Source: Daedaleopsis sinensis
Taxonomy: Eukaryota; Basidiomycota; Agaricomycetes; Polyporales; Polyporaceae
NCBI GenBank assembly: GCA_033807695.1
Contig: CM066301.1
Location: 930,001-994,000, forward strand
Direction: 5' to 3'
Length of the DNA: 64,000 bases
Positions 1 through 12,415 of this stretch are shown here, piece after piece; position 1 is the first letter of the stretch, and each line of letters begins with the position of its first letter. The notes under the pieces were generated by a model, which searched no databases, was not told where the DNA came from, and saw only the letters and a list, made by a program, of their open reading frames with translations. A program made the position numbers and the translations under genes.

Positions 1-1
1 G

Positions 2-1063
2 TTCGCAGTTTGTCTGCAAGTTCCCAACCACATTCGTTTCAAGCGTTTCTCGGACATCTACACCAACTTCATCCCTCAGATGGTTTTCTTGCAGTCGATC
101 TTCGGTTACCTCGTGGTCTGCATCCTTTACAAGTGGTCCGTGGACTGGAGCCAGGCGTCTACGCAGCCGCCGTCGCTTCTGAACATGCTTATCGGCATGG
201 TTCTGACCCCCGGTGTTGTCGACCCGGCGGAGCAGCTGTACCCCGGACAAAGCACTCTGCAGGTCATCCTGCTGTTGATGGCCGGGGTGTGCGTGCCATG
301 GCTGCTCATTACGAAACCCTACCTGCAATACAAAGAGATGCAGAAGATCCAGGGTCAAGGCTACATCGGGCTTGGTGCTGATGAAGCGCCCAGGCACGAG
401 GACGACACGACATTGGAGGGCGAGGAAGAAGGTAACGGCAGAGCGATCGTCGAAGCCAACGATGAGGAGCATGTAGGTTTCAGTACGTCTTCGAACGCAC
501 ATCTATCTGCTCACATCTGCCAACCAGGAGCAACACGACTTCAGCGAGGTCGTCGTGCATCAAGTCATTCATACGATTGAGTTCTGCCTCGGCTGTGTCT
601 CGCACACCGCCTCCTACCTGCGTCTTTGGGCGCTCTCGTTGGCGCACGCGCAGCTGTCGGAGGTGCTGTGGGATATGACCTTGGAGAATGTGCTGGGGAT
701 GACGGGCCTCGTTGGACTCGTCGCCAAGCTGGTCGTTGGGGTCTTGTGGTTGGTGATGACGATCGGCATCCTGTGTGTCATGGAGGTGAGTGCGGGAACG
801 TCCGTCATGGGACCCTCCTTCAATGGCGGTGGCGCCGGCCTGGTGCGATTGCTGATCATGCACGATTTAGGGTCTGTCTGCGTTCCTACACGCGCTGCGT
901 CTGCACTGGGTCGAGGCGAACAGCAAGCACTATGAGGCTGGCGGCTACGTAAGTCTCCCTTCCATATCGGCCTCCGCGCCATGCGGAGACAGAGTGACTG
1001 ATGGCGATTGCCCCACAGCAATTCGCGCCGCTGAGCTTCGCGCAGCTGAACGAGAAGCAGTAG
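2..1063 (+). CDS. VPH1: V-type ATPase subunit a, 3' part (partial)
   Basis: This is the C-terminal half of the membrane subunit a (Vph1/Stv1 family) of the vacuolar proton ATPase; the 5' end lies outside the window. Exons are about 2-472, 528-785, 871-948 and 1019-1063, all with GT-AG introns. The membrane domain is clear: a hydrophobic stretch around [10 protein letters not shown], then LLNMLIGM, then [13 protein letters not shown]. The hallmark [20 protein letters not shown] contains the arginine (R735 in yeast Vph1) essential for proton translocation through Vo. The end [15 protein letters not shown] is also typical. An acidic loop (residues encoded at about 390-470) lies before the second exon. 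The protein acts in the vacuole or Golgi membrane as the proton half-channel. It ends in a TAG after FAQLNEKQ. Confidence 0.95.
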
Positions 1064-2690
1064 GAGGGTCTCGGGACCCCGCGGGCACGGCGGACGGAAG
1101 GCGAAGCGTCGGACAAGACTCGGACTGTGCTGCTATTCGAGCCCGTGTACGTTGTACTAGCTCCGGGGCCGGGAACGGCGATATATCTCGAACATGGTAA
1201 GAGCATGCGTGGCATGGCGTGTGTGGCTCCGGTCCACTCTCGGTGGACACTCGACACCGTTGATTAAGGTTCGTCGGGGCATGTGGGGGAGCGTTACCTG
1301 GTGTTGTCAGAACCCCACAACTCCGGGGTAGCACGCGATGCTGTGCACACGCTAACACATCCGATGGGAAATGGACGACGTTGCACCCTTTCGACATCTG
1401 ACAGTCGATTGGGCTCAGGTAAAAGTGTATCCGCAGACTAACAACAGAGGCGTACACTGGGGTTTCGTGACATGGTAAAGTTACAGTCAGATCCCAGAAC
1501 CAGAGCCACGGAAGTTGTTCAACTTCGACTTCCCGAATCGCAATGGAATCGCGATTTGAATAACGTCTATCTTCCAACACTATCCTTCTCCCGACCTCAG
1601 CCCATCGTCGTCGTTTCTTAAGCACGCCAAAATTGCCGACTCGAAATGTCGACGATAGGATCATGAGGTCAGTTCAAATTTGTCGTTGATTTGAGCTCAG
1701 CAACTGTAGACCTGGACCAAGAGCGACTCGGAGCCCTTGCCCACCGGCGACATACACACGGCTATCGTTGCTGGTGAGTGGCTTTTCGCCTGCATGTGCT
1801 ATGTCGTGAAGGTGAATCCTCAGCCCATGATGAACCCTTGGTCGCAGTCATCATCGAGCCCGGGCTATACCAGTACACGCCGCGTTACAAAACGCCGGCC
1901 CAATGACATCGCGACAGCTGGCGACGTCGAACGCGTGAAGAACTTGCAGCTGGACTCGTCACTGAAAACACCCGGACCATGGCGAGGGTTTCTCCTGGGC
2001 AGAGCTGCCGAAGAACCCGAGGCATGGTGGGTGTCCATCCTGCAGAGACTCGAGAAGGCCGCACTTGTCCACATGCGGCTGTCAACGGAATGCCTGTCGA
2101 CCGTGCACATCGATCGCGACATCGCCGCTCCTTGAAAAGTCACTTCCGTGCAAGCACTCGGGCGTGTTCAATGTATGTTCAATTCGTGCCGATATTAATT
2201 TTGCGTGGCTCCCCTGATGAATCACGATAGGGGATATCCGAGAAGTTCGTCCCGGAGTGACTCCAGCGCCTTGCTCATGCTTGGGTAGGACATTGACATT
2301 GCTGTACGAGCTTCGTACGGCGTCGGTGCTGCAAATACTGCAGGATATAGCTTGGAATAAGTTGTTGACGATAAAACTCAAGGGGCGCACAAATGATGGA
2401 CTCCCGAGTCGATTGCCAATCACTGCAGGTCAGGCGACATTCGTACAGCGATCAGACATCAAGTTTCCTGCTGTCGGTTGATACATAATATATGGCATGG
2501 TCGCAGTACACGCGTGCCCGTCTGGGTTGCGTCCAGTGGGCGCGAGACAAGTCCGGAGTCGTCGCTAGAAGAAGCTTAGGCCCCGGAGGCCGGGGTGACC
2601 CCGCACGCACAGCACACGCCGGCACAGCGCCGGCTCCGGACACGTGAGGTCCTCTCTTTTTTTCGCACTCCGATCCATTACGAGATGTCC
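1064..2690. other. Intergenic region, no gene recognised
   Basis: It separates the V-ATPase gene from the eEF3 gene. Open frames here are short, overlap on both strands and resemble no family I recognise. The last part carries the eEF3 promoter. Confidence 0.6.
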
Positions 2691-2698
2691 TATATAAG
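2691..2698 (+). promoter_or_regulatory. TATA box of the eEF3 gene
   Basis: TATATAAG lies about 280 bp before the eEF3 start codon. It is followed by a CT-rich stretch (about 2725-2760) typical of strong fungal promoters. A probable 5'-UTR intron lies at 2769-2823 (GTATGT ... CCCAG), which would put the transcription start near 2720-2750. Confidence 0.6.
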
Positions 2699-2968
2699 AC
2701 TGGTGGGCGACAAGCGATGTCTCCATCCCCACTCCTTCCTCTTTCTTCTTCTTTGTGTCCCATAGAAGGTATGTCTCCCGTTCTCTTCGCCGTCGTTCGC
2801 GATGCTCACCATCCATCCCCCAGGCTCCGGCCAAGTAGAAATAGAGTGATCTCACGTCCTTGACGACCTTTTCTTGCGTTTCGCCGCTCGCCGCCCCTCT
2901 AGACCCAACCTACCATCACCTAAGGTGAATACACCGCGCTCGTATCGTGCCCCCCCTCCGAGTCTCAA

Positions 2969-5900
2969 ATGCCTCAACCCGGTGCGCAGATTCCCAAAAT
3001 GCCCGCTACCACCGCTGCTGCTTCCCCCGCCATCCCCAACCCCGCCTCCCTCAAGGCCGCCGTTGCCCCCGCGGAGGGCCAGTTTGACATCTCTGGTCTC
3101 TTCGTCGCCGACAAGGCGTCTCGTGCGTCCGCGGCCGCTTCGTTCGCCGCGCTCGTTCAAAAGGACGGCCCCTCTGCCGTTCAGTCCGTCGGCTTCACCG
3201 ATGCCGTCGTCAAGGCTCTCAACGACAAGAAGTCCCCCGCTGCCCGCGAGGGCGCCGCGGCTGCGGTCTCTGCCATCGCTGCGACCCCCGCGGTGAAGGC
3301 GCTCGAGCCTTACTTCATCGACTCCGGCCTCTATGCCGCGCTCCTCGAGACCTTCGCCGACAAGTTGCCCGCTGTCAAGAACGCGGCTGTTGAGGCGGTC
3401 CGGGCGTATGTTGCAGCAATGAACCCCTGGGCGGCGGGCCTCGTCCTGCCTGCTCTTCTTCACGAGATCAAGACTGCCGGCAAGTGGCAGATGAAGACTG
3501 GCTCGATCGTCGCCCTCAACCAACTCGTCACCTCTGCCCCCACGCAGATGGCCAAGCTCACGCCTGAGATCGTCCCCGTCCTCGCTGAGGCGATCTGGGA
3601 CACCAAGGCGGACGTGAAGAAGGCTGCCCGCGATTCGCTTGAAAAGGTCACCGCACTTGTTTCGAACAAGGACATAGAACGCTTTATTCCTGCCCTAATC
3701 AAGGCTTTAATCAACCCCGTGGAGGAGGTTCCCAACACCATCACCCTCCTCTCGGCTACTACATTCGTTTCCGAAGTAGACTCCCCCACCCTCTCCCTGA
3801 TGGTTCCCCTCTTGTCTCGTGGTCTCGGCGAGAAGCTCACCGCGACGAAGCGTAAGGTGGCCGTCATCATCGACAACATGGCGAAGCTCGTCGACTCGGC
3901 TGTCACTGTCCGGCCGTTCCTTCCCAAGCTCCTGCCGGGCCTGATCAAGGTCGAGTCCGCCATGGGTGACCCTGAGGCGCGCAGCGTTGTCGCCCGCGCG
4001 ATCGCAACTCTCCGCCAGGTCGGCGAGGTTCCGCATGGCGACGCCTCGGACCTTCCCCCTCTCAAGAAGGCGGAGGAGAAGACTCTCGCGCACTCGCTCA
4101 TCGGCATCTACAAGAAGGCTGGCGCCAACCCTGTCCCATCTGTCGCCGACGTTTCTACCATGTATGCTTCGTCTCTCGCCGCCAACCTCGTCAACAGCAA
4201 GGACTTTGACGTCTCCGAGTGGCAGTCGCTTGCTCCCTACCTCGCCTTCCTTACTACGTCCCCCGATTCCATCTCGATCGTCAATGAGTGGGTCGTCAAG
4301 TCGGCCTCCACGGAGGAGGACGACGAGGATGTTGCCGAGGACGAGGAGGAGGGTGAGGACCTGTGCGACTGCCAGTTCTCGCTCGCCTACGGTGCGAAGA
4401 TCCTTCTCAACACCGCGAAGCTCCGCCTCAAGCGTGGTCACCGCTACGGTCTCTGCGGTAGGAACGGTACCGGAAAGTCGACTCTCATGCGTGCGATCAC
4501 GAACGGGTACGTTGTCTGAGTGTTATCAGAATTGCGAATTGACATTGACGTATACTCGTTACAGCCAAGTCGAGGGCTTCCCATCCCCTGACGAGGTCCG
4601 CACGTTCTACGTCGAGCACGACATTGACGGCAGCGATGCCGAGACCGCGGTCTTGGACTTCATTATCGCCGACTCCCGCATCCAGGGTTCGAAGGAGGAG
4701 GTCATCGAGACCCTTGCTTCCGTCGGCTTCTCCGACGAGAGGCAGAAGCAGGCTATCGGCAGTCTCTCTGGTGGTTGGAAGATGAAGCTTGCGCTCGCCC
4801 GTGCGATGCTCTTCAAGGCTGACATCCTGCTTCTCGATGAGCCCACCAACCACTTGGATGTCGTCAACGTCGCTTGGCTCGAGAGCTACCTTACCGGCCT
4901 CACGACCTGCACGTCTATCATTGTCTCGCACGACTCCGGATTCTTGAACAACGTCATCACGGACGTCCTCCACCTCAACCGCTTCAAGCTCAAGCGCTAC
5001 CGTGGCAACCTCGAGGCCTTCATGAAGGCCGTCCCTGAGGCCCGCTCGTACTACACTCTCGAGGCGGCGGAGGACTACCAGTTCAAGCTCCCCGACCCGC
5101 CGCTCCTCGACGGTGTCAAGACCAAGGAGAAGTCTCTGCTCAAGATGCGCAAGGTTGGCTTCCAGTACCCCACGCAACCCGTCCAGCAACTCTACGACAT
5201 CTCTCTGCAAGTCTCCCTCTCCTCCCGTGTGGCCGTCCTTGGTCCCAACGGTTCCGGCAAGTCCACCCTCGTCAAGCTCCTTATCGGTGACATGGAGCCC
5301 AACAAGGGTGGTGAGATCTGGAAGCACCCCAACTTGGTCATCGGTTACGTCGCGCAGCATGCGTTCCACCACATCGATAACCATCTCGACAAGACCCCGC
5401 TCGAGTACATGCTGTGGCGTTACCAGACCGGTGAGGATCTCGAGGAGATGATGAAGGCCAGCCGCCAGATCTCCGAGGAGGAGGAGCAGAAGATGAAGGA
5501 CGGCTCGATCGTCGTCGTTGAGGGCCAGAAGCGCATCATCGACGAGATCATCACCCGCAAGAAGCTCAAGCAGTCGTACGAGTACGAGGTGTCGTTCAAG
5601 AACATGTCGTCGTCCGAGAACATCTGGATCCCCCGTGACGACCTCATCAAGCGCGGTTTCGAGAAGAAGGTCCTCGAGGTCGACACTCGTGAGGCCCAGC
5701 GCCTCGGTCTCCTCCGTCCCCTCGTTCGTCGGGAGATCGAGAAGCACTTCGCGGACTTCGGTCTCGAGGCGGAGTTCGTCTCGCACAACTCCATGCGCGG
5801 TCTCTCCGGTGGCCAGAAGGTCAAGGTCGTCCTCGGTGCTGCGACGTGGCGTCGCCCGCACGTCATCTGCTTGGACGAGCCGACGAACTACCTCGATCGT

Positions 5901-6239
5901 GAGTCGCTGGCTGCGCTCATCAAGGCGCTCAAGGAGTTCGAGGGCGGTGTGCTCGTCATCACCCACAACCGTGACTTCTCCGAGTCGCTGTGCACGGAAG
6001 TCTGGGCGATGCGCGACGGCCGCCTCGAGGCGTCTGGCCACAACTGGGTTGAGGGCCAGGGCGCCGGCCCCCGCATCGACAAGAAGGACGGAGAGGAGGA
6101 AGTGCAGTACGATGCGATGGGCAACAAGATTGAGAACAAGAAGGCCAAGAAGCTGACGTCGGCGGAGGCACGGAAGCTCAAGAAGGAGCGCATGGCACGG
6201 AAGAAGCGTGGTGAGGACATCACCGACGACGAGCTCTGA
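2969..6239 (+). CDS. TEF3: Translation elongation factor 3 (eEF3)
   Basis: This is the fungal ribosome-associated ABC ATPase that helps release tRNA from the E site during elongation. Two exons, 2969-4506 and 4565-6239, give 1,070 residues, close to the 1,044 of yeast Yef3. The order is an N-terminal HEAT-repeat region (about 70-400), an acidic linker, ABC1 with Walker A GRNGTGKST (497-505), SLSGG (579-583) and Walker B LLLDEPTNHLD, then ABC2 with GPNGSGKST (from about 739), a chromodomain-like insertion, LSGGQ (926-930) and CLDEPTNYLD, and a lysine-rich tail. The single intron falls inside a glycine codon just after the first Walker A, and the splice restores ITNGQVEGFP, which matches yeast. 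A probable 5'-UTR intron is at 2769-2823. Codon use is strongly biased, as in highly expressed genes. All catalytic motifs are intact. Confidence 0.98.
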
Positions 6240-6736
6240 AGCGTCGGTCCTCGCTCTTGTATCTCTCCCCGCTGTTGTTTCCATATGTGTACCCATGTCG
6301 CTATGTTCTCCTCGGACGTGTCTCGGCTATACCACTACTGCTTCGCCTGTACTCTTGTATCCTAGCCCTAGCATTATGTTTACGTTACGAGTTTATGACA
6401 TTTCTTATCACGCATCTTTCTGCTGCGCTGTGCGACATCGCATCGCATCAAGTATGCGTGCTGCGACGAAGACGAGAGCAGAGGTGCCAAGTATAGAAGC
6501 GAAACAACCGTTCAACCGCCGCTGCGGAATGGTTGAACTCTCCGACGCGTACGGTTGACCTCCCACCGCGAACTGCATTCGCCGCAGTCGCCGGGTCCTG
6601 CCTCAGTGCTTTATATCCTGTCTCCGTCTCCCGTCTCCTGCTTGCAATTGTTGTACGATCCTGCTTCCTCATTCCTCCCTGCTTGCTCTCCGTGCTCTCC
6701 CACTCCCCACGCTTCTGACGACTGCGACCATCGACC
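6240..6736. other. eEF3 3' region and promoter of the next gene
   Basis: Both genes point the same way. The first about 200 bp are the likely 3' UTR of eEF3. The last about 130 bp are pyrimidine-rich and precede the next start codon. No gene or RNA is evident. Confidence 0.5.
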
Positions 6737-8794
6737 ATGCCCTCCGTGCATGAATACGGATACCCCGCCCCGTACCCACACCCGGACCACAGCTTCGCGG
6801 TGTTCGCGCGCGACGCGCGCGAGTCGCTCACGCCGAACGAGACGCAGCGGACCACGCTCATCGTCGCGGGCTGCTACATCGTCGCCATCGCCATCCTCTG
6901 GTGCGTGCTCTGTGTGCCGCGGCGTTCCCGGCCGTGTGTTCATGCTCATGTCCATGGTCTGACCGCGATTTCCGAACGGGTGTACAGGCATGTGCCGTAT
7001 CTATCTGCTATAAGTGCGTTGCTCCACTTCGTGTTTTATGGGGCTGGGCTTGCGGTGGAGAAAGTGAATGCCAATGGACTGACGACCTCGTGTTTCCCCG
7101 GACGCAGTCTATCCGTTTAAGTGAGTTGCTTCTCTGTACCTTCTGGACTTGCCATATGGGACGCCCGCGCGGATGTGGATGCGGACGTCGGGCGAGGCGG
7201 ACCGCGGTCGTGCGCATGCATTGTGGCGGGCGTATGGGAGATCGAGGGCGGGCTGGGACACGAGTGCTGACTTGTGTCTTGTGAAGACTATTGACAGTGG
7301 GCTTCCATGAGGTGTGTACCTCTCCTGGGTTCAAGCACGGACGAAGGGCTGATGCTGGGTTGCCGGTGTAGATGAGCCATGCTTTCGCTGGCGGTGAGTG
7401 CCGCAGTCCAGACATTCAAGTGCGCCTCAAGCTACTACTCGAAGACTGACGAGGTCGCCGCCGGGCGGGGAATCACAGTGCTTACATGCGCGCACATACA
7501 CTCCGTCGAACTAGACCGTGCGTGCCAGATGCATGTCCTTTTGAGCCTCAGATGTTGACCATCGGCCTTCCTCTTCGGCCTCTTCTCTCTCAACTTGCAC
7601 CTGGCATCTCGCGACCAACTCTCTCCTCTTATTCCAACCTAACCTCGAACGATACATCCCCGAAACCTCGCCCCGGACTCCGTCTCTTGCCCCATCAATG
7701 GCTCGGGACGGTGGCGTTGCACGACTGCAGCGGACGAAGGCGGCGCGACGCGCATGTCGGGCGGCATACCGTGGATCACGCTCCCCGCGGGCTACCTCGG
7801 CTCGTCGCTCATCGGCGCGGCGCTGATTGCGTGCGGGTTCAACACGAACGCGAGCAAAATCGCGTCGCTCGCGATGGCCGCCTTCTTCCTCTTCACGCTC
7901 TGGTGGGCGCGCAGGAACTGGCTGTACGTCCGCGTCCCCGTTCTGTTTGCCTCTCCTCTACCCCTCCCCCCCCCCCCTCCGTACACGCGTGTTCATGTAG
8001 GTGGTGGACCGTGGTGCAAGGATGCTGATGTCGCTTCTCCCGCGCGTCGTGCGTGTGCAGAACATGGCTGCTCATACTGGGCATGTCCGGCATCATCGTG
8101 CTCTTCTGGTTCATCGCGGGGGGCATTGCCCTGCGATACCTAGTAAGTTGATTGCATCCCTCCGCTCACGGCGCCCCGTCTCCCCGTCCGTACTGATACC
8201 TTCTGCGTGCTAGGTGCTCTTCATAGGCGTCATGTCCGACATGTACGTCCTCTGGGACGTTATCGGTGAGTCGCTCACCTCCTCGCACTGTAACGGCCCC
8301 GTCTCATCATCGCATATCATTGCGTCCCCCAGACGACACGATAGCGCGAAAAGTGAACGGCTCCGATGCGTCGTCCTTCGCACAGATCTGCGGCTGCTGT
8401 CCCTCACAAGGTATCCGTCACACTCTCCCCACACCCCCCCCCCGCGTTCCCGGGGTCTGACCGACTTGCTCGTGCAGTTTGGGGCGTCCTCTGGCTCATC
8501 CAAGCTTTCGTGTTCTTCGCTGCCGGGGTCATCATCGGGCTTGTCGCATTCAAGGTACGTTACTGCACCTCCTCTCCCTGTGCTCTCTCCCTACGTAAAA
8601 CGTCCGCTAACGCGCCTGGCCCTCGCGCATCTGCGCACCACCAGCAATCCGCCGAGCAGCAAAAGATCGACTCGAGCCACTTCCTGCCCGTGCCCGGATC
8701 CGACAACGGAGGCATGGGCCTCCTGCCGTCCGCTTTGTCGACCACGCTCGTGTGCGCCGCGGCCACGGGCGTTGTATTGCTACGTCGGTGGTGA
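6737..8794 (+). CDS. M50B-like membrane metalloprotease family protein
   Basis: Twelve exons (6737-6900, 6988-7013, 7108-7120, 7287-7311, 7372-7393, 7479-7517, 7731-7923, 8061-8142, 8214-8265, 8333-8410, 8478-8554, 8645-8794) splice in frame to 306 residues. The product has an N-terminal membrane segment (TLIVAGCYIVAIAILW), then GFHEMSHAFAG, which carries the zinc-binding HExxH motif, then SVELDPDEGGATRMSGG, the second signature of the peptidase M50B-like family. At least five further hydrophobic helices follow. M50 enzymes cleave substrates within or near the membrane; this fungal branch is uncharacterised as far as I know. Exon 3 is only 13 nt and exons 2, 4 and 5 are 22-26 nt, so automated annotation may miss them. 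The intron before exon 7 is 213 bp. HExxH and DPDEGG are intact, so the protein is probably active. Confidence 0.88.
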
Positions 8795-8919
8795 CTAATT
8801 TGAGTCCAAAGCACCGCAGTAGTGTAGAGAGTGACTTGCGTGCAGAAGTAATGGACAGATCCGCTCTGTAGGATGGTTACGACGCAGTTGCGGACAAAAA
8901 TAATACAAGCAAAATACAA

Positions 8920-9021
8920 GGCGCTACCAGGGATCGAACCTGGGTCTCAGGAAGGTGTCACGTAACCTCAGAGTAAGGCCCGGGTCAGAATCCTGAGTGA
9001 TAACCACTACACTATAGCGCC
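8920..9021 (-). tRNA. tRNA-Gln (anticodon CTG) with a 31 nt intron
   Basis: On the minus strand the molecule folds as acceptor GGCGCTA/TAGCGCC, D-arm GTGT...TCAC, anticodon stem CAGGA/TCCTG, and T-arm CCAGG-TTCGATC-CCTGG. The anticodon CTG is at 8988-8986 (codon CAG). A 31 nt intron (8954-8984) lies one base 3' of the anticodon, the normal place for nuclear tRNA introns removed by the Sen endonuclease. No CCA is encoded, as expected for a eukaryote. Confidence 0.95.
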
Positions 9022-9084
9022 ATGTTATCTTCTCGTTCTGAGCTAAACCTATCGGTACAACTGTCGCCGTTTAAACAGTGTATG

Positions 9085-9755
9085 CCTCCCGGTGACTTAG
9101 CATTCATGACCCCAAGCTTGAACAACTTGAACATCTCTGCATGTGGTACTTCGACTTCGAGAGGAGTGAGTAGCACGCCATCTTGATGTTCACGCTAGGT
9201 CAGTGTTATAACGTTAAAGTACTGACTGCCTTATCAGAAAATTAGCACTGTGCCCCATCCGGAATGAGTCGAGCACGGATTGGCTACCACCTGGCACCAC
9301 GTACTAGGGCCTCCGATGCCAGCTACGAGTTCTTAGGTTTTCTTAGGATGTGAGGACGGACCCCTGTTCTTGGATAGCGGCTCTCATCCACCACTAGCGA
9401 CCCCGGAACGTCCGCCCTTGCGCCCGAAATTCGAACTCCATGGAGAGTCGAACATATCCAACCGTGTGACGACCAACGAGGCCCGCGATCTCCTGGGCAT
9501 GGTTCTCGCTGAGCTCCCGGAACTGCGCCGTCTCGACATTGGACAATCGGACGCGAGGTACCACATCCTTTCATTCTTCAAGAGCTCGCCCGAGATGTAC
9601 CCCGGAGGGTCCGAGTCGATGGGCAGGCAGAGGAGTCTTGGATCTCCTGTTTCACGTTCGAGACACTCCGGACGATGGACGTGCCGACAGGTGCCGGCAG
9701 CCTTCCTAGTAATTGTGTGCGTAGGCCTGAAGGATGGACAACTAGTCGACGCGTA
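9085..9755 (+). pseudogene. Possible remnant of an F-box/LRR-type gene
   Basis: Two short stretches look like parts of the leucine-rich C-terminal half of mushroom F-box proteins: FMTPSLNNLNIS near 9105, and ARDLLGMVLAELPELRRLDI near 9480-9545. They are not joined by a continuous frame and no start or F-box is visible. It could be an eroded copy of the neighbouring F-box gene's family, or chance. I cannot identify it more closely. Confidence 0.25.
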
Positions 9756-9832
9756 ACCTTAAGTGACTGCAGACATTCAATCACGCTAATTCACATACTG
9801 ACACTAGTACGCAACTTACACGAGTGGCAGCC

Positions 9833-11914
9833 TCAGTCCTGCTTTTCCCCCGAATCAGGCGTGACAATGATACGCTCAACCAACTTCTCAAGCTTCGCGC
9901 GCATACGCTGCTCGACCTTGGCACACACCCGCCCACGCGCCTTCTCTGCAGCGATCGCATCAACGGCAGCGGCCTCAAACGTCGCGAACGCGATCACCGT
10001 GAAGATCGCCAGTTCCTGCAGCGGTACAGCACGCCTTGTGCCACCATGACTAGCTTGAGCAGTGGCAGCCCGACTCGGAGCGTCCGGCCGCACGCCTCCG
10101 AGTCCTTGCTTGCTCCCCGGGCCCGCCACCTCCTCCTGCCCACTTCTCCACTCGATGATGGCGGCGACTGCCTCGCAGAACTCTTCCAGATGCGCGTTCG
10201 GGTTCTTGGACTGGGACTTGTCGCCCTTCTCGGCCGTATCGTCTGACTTCGATGGCCCGGCGCGCTGGCGGTGGGGACCGTAGACGGTGGGGTACCAGCG
10301 GAGGCGGAGCTCTTCCAGCTGTGGGCACCGGCAGTGCGGCGAGGAGCTGCCACCTAGGAGTGGGACAAGGTCATGCACGGCGTCGAGTGCAAAGAGCTCG
10401 AGCCGCCTGAGCTGCGGGAGGGCGTCGAGCACGTCGCCGGCACCATCAAACACCCACCGCAGGTCGTCACGGGAGATGGCAAATGTGGAGAGCGTCAGCG
10501 CGGTCACGGTCCCAAACGGGGCGAACATCAGGAGGTCGGTGTGGAAGATATGGAAGTATTCCGAGCGGATTGAGTCCATCTCCAGTTCCATGGTTTTCAC
10601 GCCGTTCGCGTGAGTGACAAGCTTGCTTCTCTGTTAGTTGATGATTGTTCCATACGTCAGAGCGAGTGCACAGAAAGCAGTTCAGAACGGTTGACTTGAA
10701 CAAAGGCAACTCTGCAAGCTCACCTGTGGTGTAAGCTCAAATTCGACATTGTCAGCATTTGAGACCGGTGTGAACACGGATAAATCCTCTGGAAGTCGGA
10801 CGCGATGTCTAAGCTCATAGGGTCTTGAGCTTCCTGTGGGCATCGTGGGCTCCACGAAGCAAGTTGTTGGGTAGCTGAGACATGATAGGATAGAGGCAAT
10901 TGCAGGGGCGTAAGAGTCGAATATATAAAGCTTCTGAAGACGCGGAAGATGTTTAACGGAACGCGTAGCAGGCAAACTGAGGTCTGTCTTAGAACTACAC
11001 AGCCCCTCCAGACGAAGGGATCTCAACGAGGAGGACCCCTTGAGTAAACTCCGTAACGTGTGAGTCAGCGCCTTCAGGTCCTGGGCGGTAGATATACAGA
11101 GGCCGCACCAGCTTGACGCGTAGAGTGTCAGGTGTTGTAGCTGGTCTCCGATATCACCGATGTTGGTGAATGTCCGTGGGATAGTCAGCGACCGGAGGCG
11201 AGGATGAAGTGTGCGACTGAGTGGTAATGGCATTGATCTGGCGGGCCCCGGCCGGTGCGAGTCGTAAGAGGATGATGTATGGTGATGAAGTGCGAGGCTC
11301 TCAAGGACCGGCAGAGGACATGCAAGAAATGAGTTAAGGAATACATCCAGACTCTGGTTGCCCTCGTTGAGATCGACTGTCAACGACGTAATATGACTGG
11401 CGTGCGTTGCGAAGACCTGTACGACCGGCGCAGGGAATCCTTCGGTAGAGAGTGTGAGGGGATGATTCCCGGTTAGTGAGAGATGGTGCTCGAAGCGTGT
11501 CAATGTCTGCTGGGGGGTTGGTCCGCTGCCCCGGCCGACGAGATCTATAGTCGGACGCAATGTAATCGCCCAGACGGCAGGTGTGCGGAGCACCAGATCG
11601 TGCCATAGTCGACAGACAGCCATTATGGATGGAGTAGAGAAGCGCATATAATTCCTCCGAAAACGGGGGTCGGATACCGGAAGAGAGAGAATAGCCCATT
11701 CGCCGAAGACCTTCATTAACAGTTCAAGGGGTAGTTTGCTGTTGATGCTCGTGTCTTCGTTGGCCTTTTCATCCGCATTATGCAGCCTGTCACCATCCTG
11801 GTTTTGTGGTGCCGGTAACGTGTACGGAGATTGTTGAGTACGGAGTACCGATATCGGACTTGTCCTCCAGGCCCTTAAGAAGTCGGGAGCACTAGGACTG
11901 TGGCTTTGCGCCAT
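9833..11914 (-). CDS. F-box domain protein
   Basis: Two exons, 10724-11914 and 9833-10630 (intron 10631-10723), give 662 residues. The F-box-like motif is INSKLPLELLMKVFGEW (about residues 56-72), followed by SIMAVCRLWHDLVLRTPAVWA, the usual continuation in the very large Agaricomycete F-box families. The rest is a leucine-rich, LRR-like C-terminal region (VLESLALHHH, LRSLTIPRTF, LRSLRLEG, ALPQLRRLELFAL, QLEELRLRW). Such proteins bind Skp1 and recruit substrates to SCF ubiquitin ligases; the substrate is unknown. The start codon lies just before a proline/serine-rich N-terminus. No disabling changes are seen. Confidence 0.85.
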
Positions 11915-12415
11915 CTGTACAAGTTTTTAGTACCCAGTCAGTACCGAATAACGCCGTTTGAAACGTATGTATCGTACCTGAGCTTTTGGCAAAGTAGGGT
12001 AGAAGCTGGTTCTGAAGTGATGGTCGTTGTGGTTCAACCCTATGAGGCGCCCAAACATACCCAAACACGACCGTCTTAAGCCCGACGTGTTAGTAACTTA
12101 CAACAACATCCGCTTTGATCGCATTCGCAAACCATATCCCGGATAGCGTGGCTTCTTCTCGCGGGGACATCAACCCAGAGGCCTGACCTGCTGGACCTCG
12201 AGGGGTGTCCGCGTGTAGCAGTCTCAAGAAGAAGTTACAGAGAACAGAATCATTTCGAATTTGTCACACGAACGATTTCGAGCTCATTGCTGTACATGAT
12301 CACAATCCGGACTAACGAACCTCCACAGGAGACACAGATGCGAGCTGTCTCCCGCGGCCTCTGATGCGTATCCGTCGTCTACGACGCGGAGGCGCGCCCA
12401 CCAAGTGGCACACAC
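11915..12415. other. Intergenic region, no gene seen
   Basis: It lies between the F-box promoter and the 3' end of the small minus-strand gene. No open frame with family resemblance and no RNA fold was recognised. Confidence 0.5.

Noticed and set aside
945..1664. 239-codon minus-strand frame
   Set aside because: It overlaps the last exons of the V-ATPase gene and continues into intergenic DNA without domain or promoter.
2852..3523. 223-codon minus-strand frame
   Set aside because: Antisense shadow of the eEF3 N-terminal exon; Gly/Arg-rich and without any recognisable domain.
4497..6296. 599-codon open frame on the minus strand
   Set aside because: It is antisense to eEF3, whose strong codon bias keeps the opposite frame open. 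Its translation is a low-complexity Leu/Asp/Glu/Val string with no domain.
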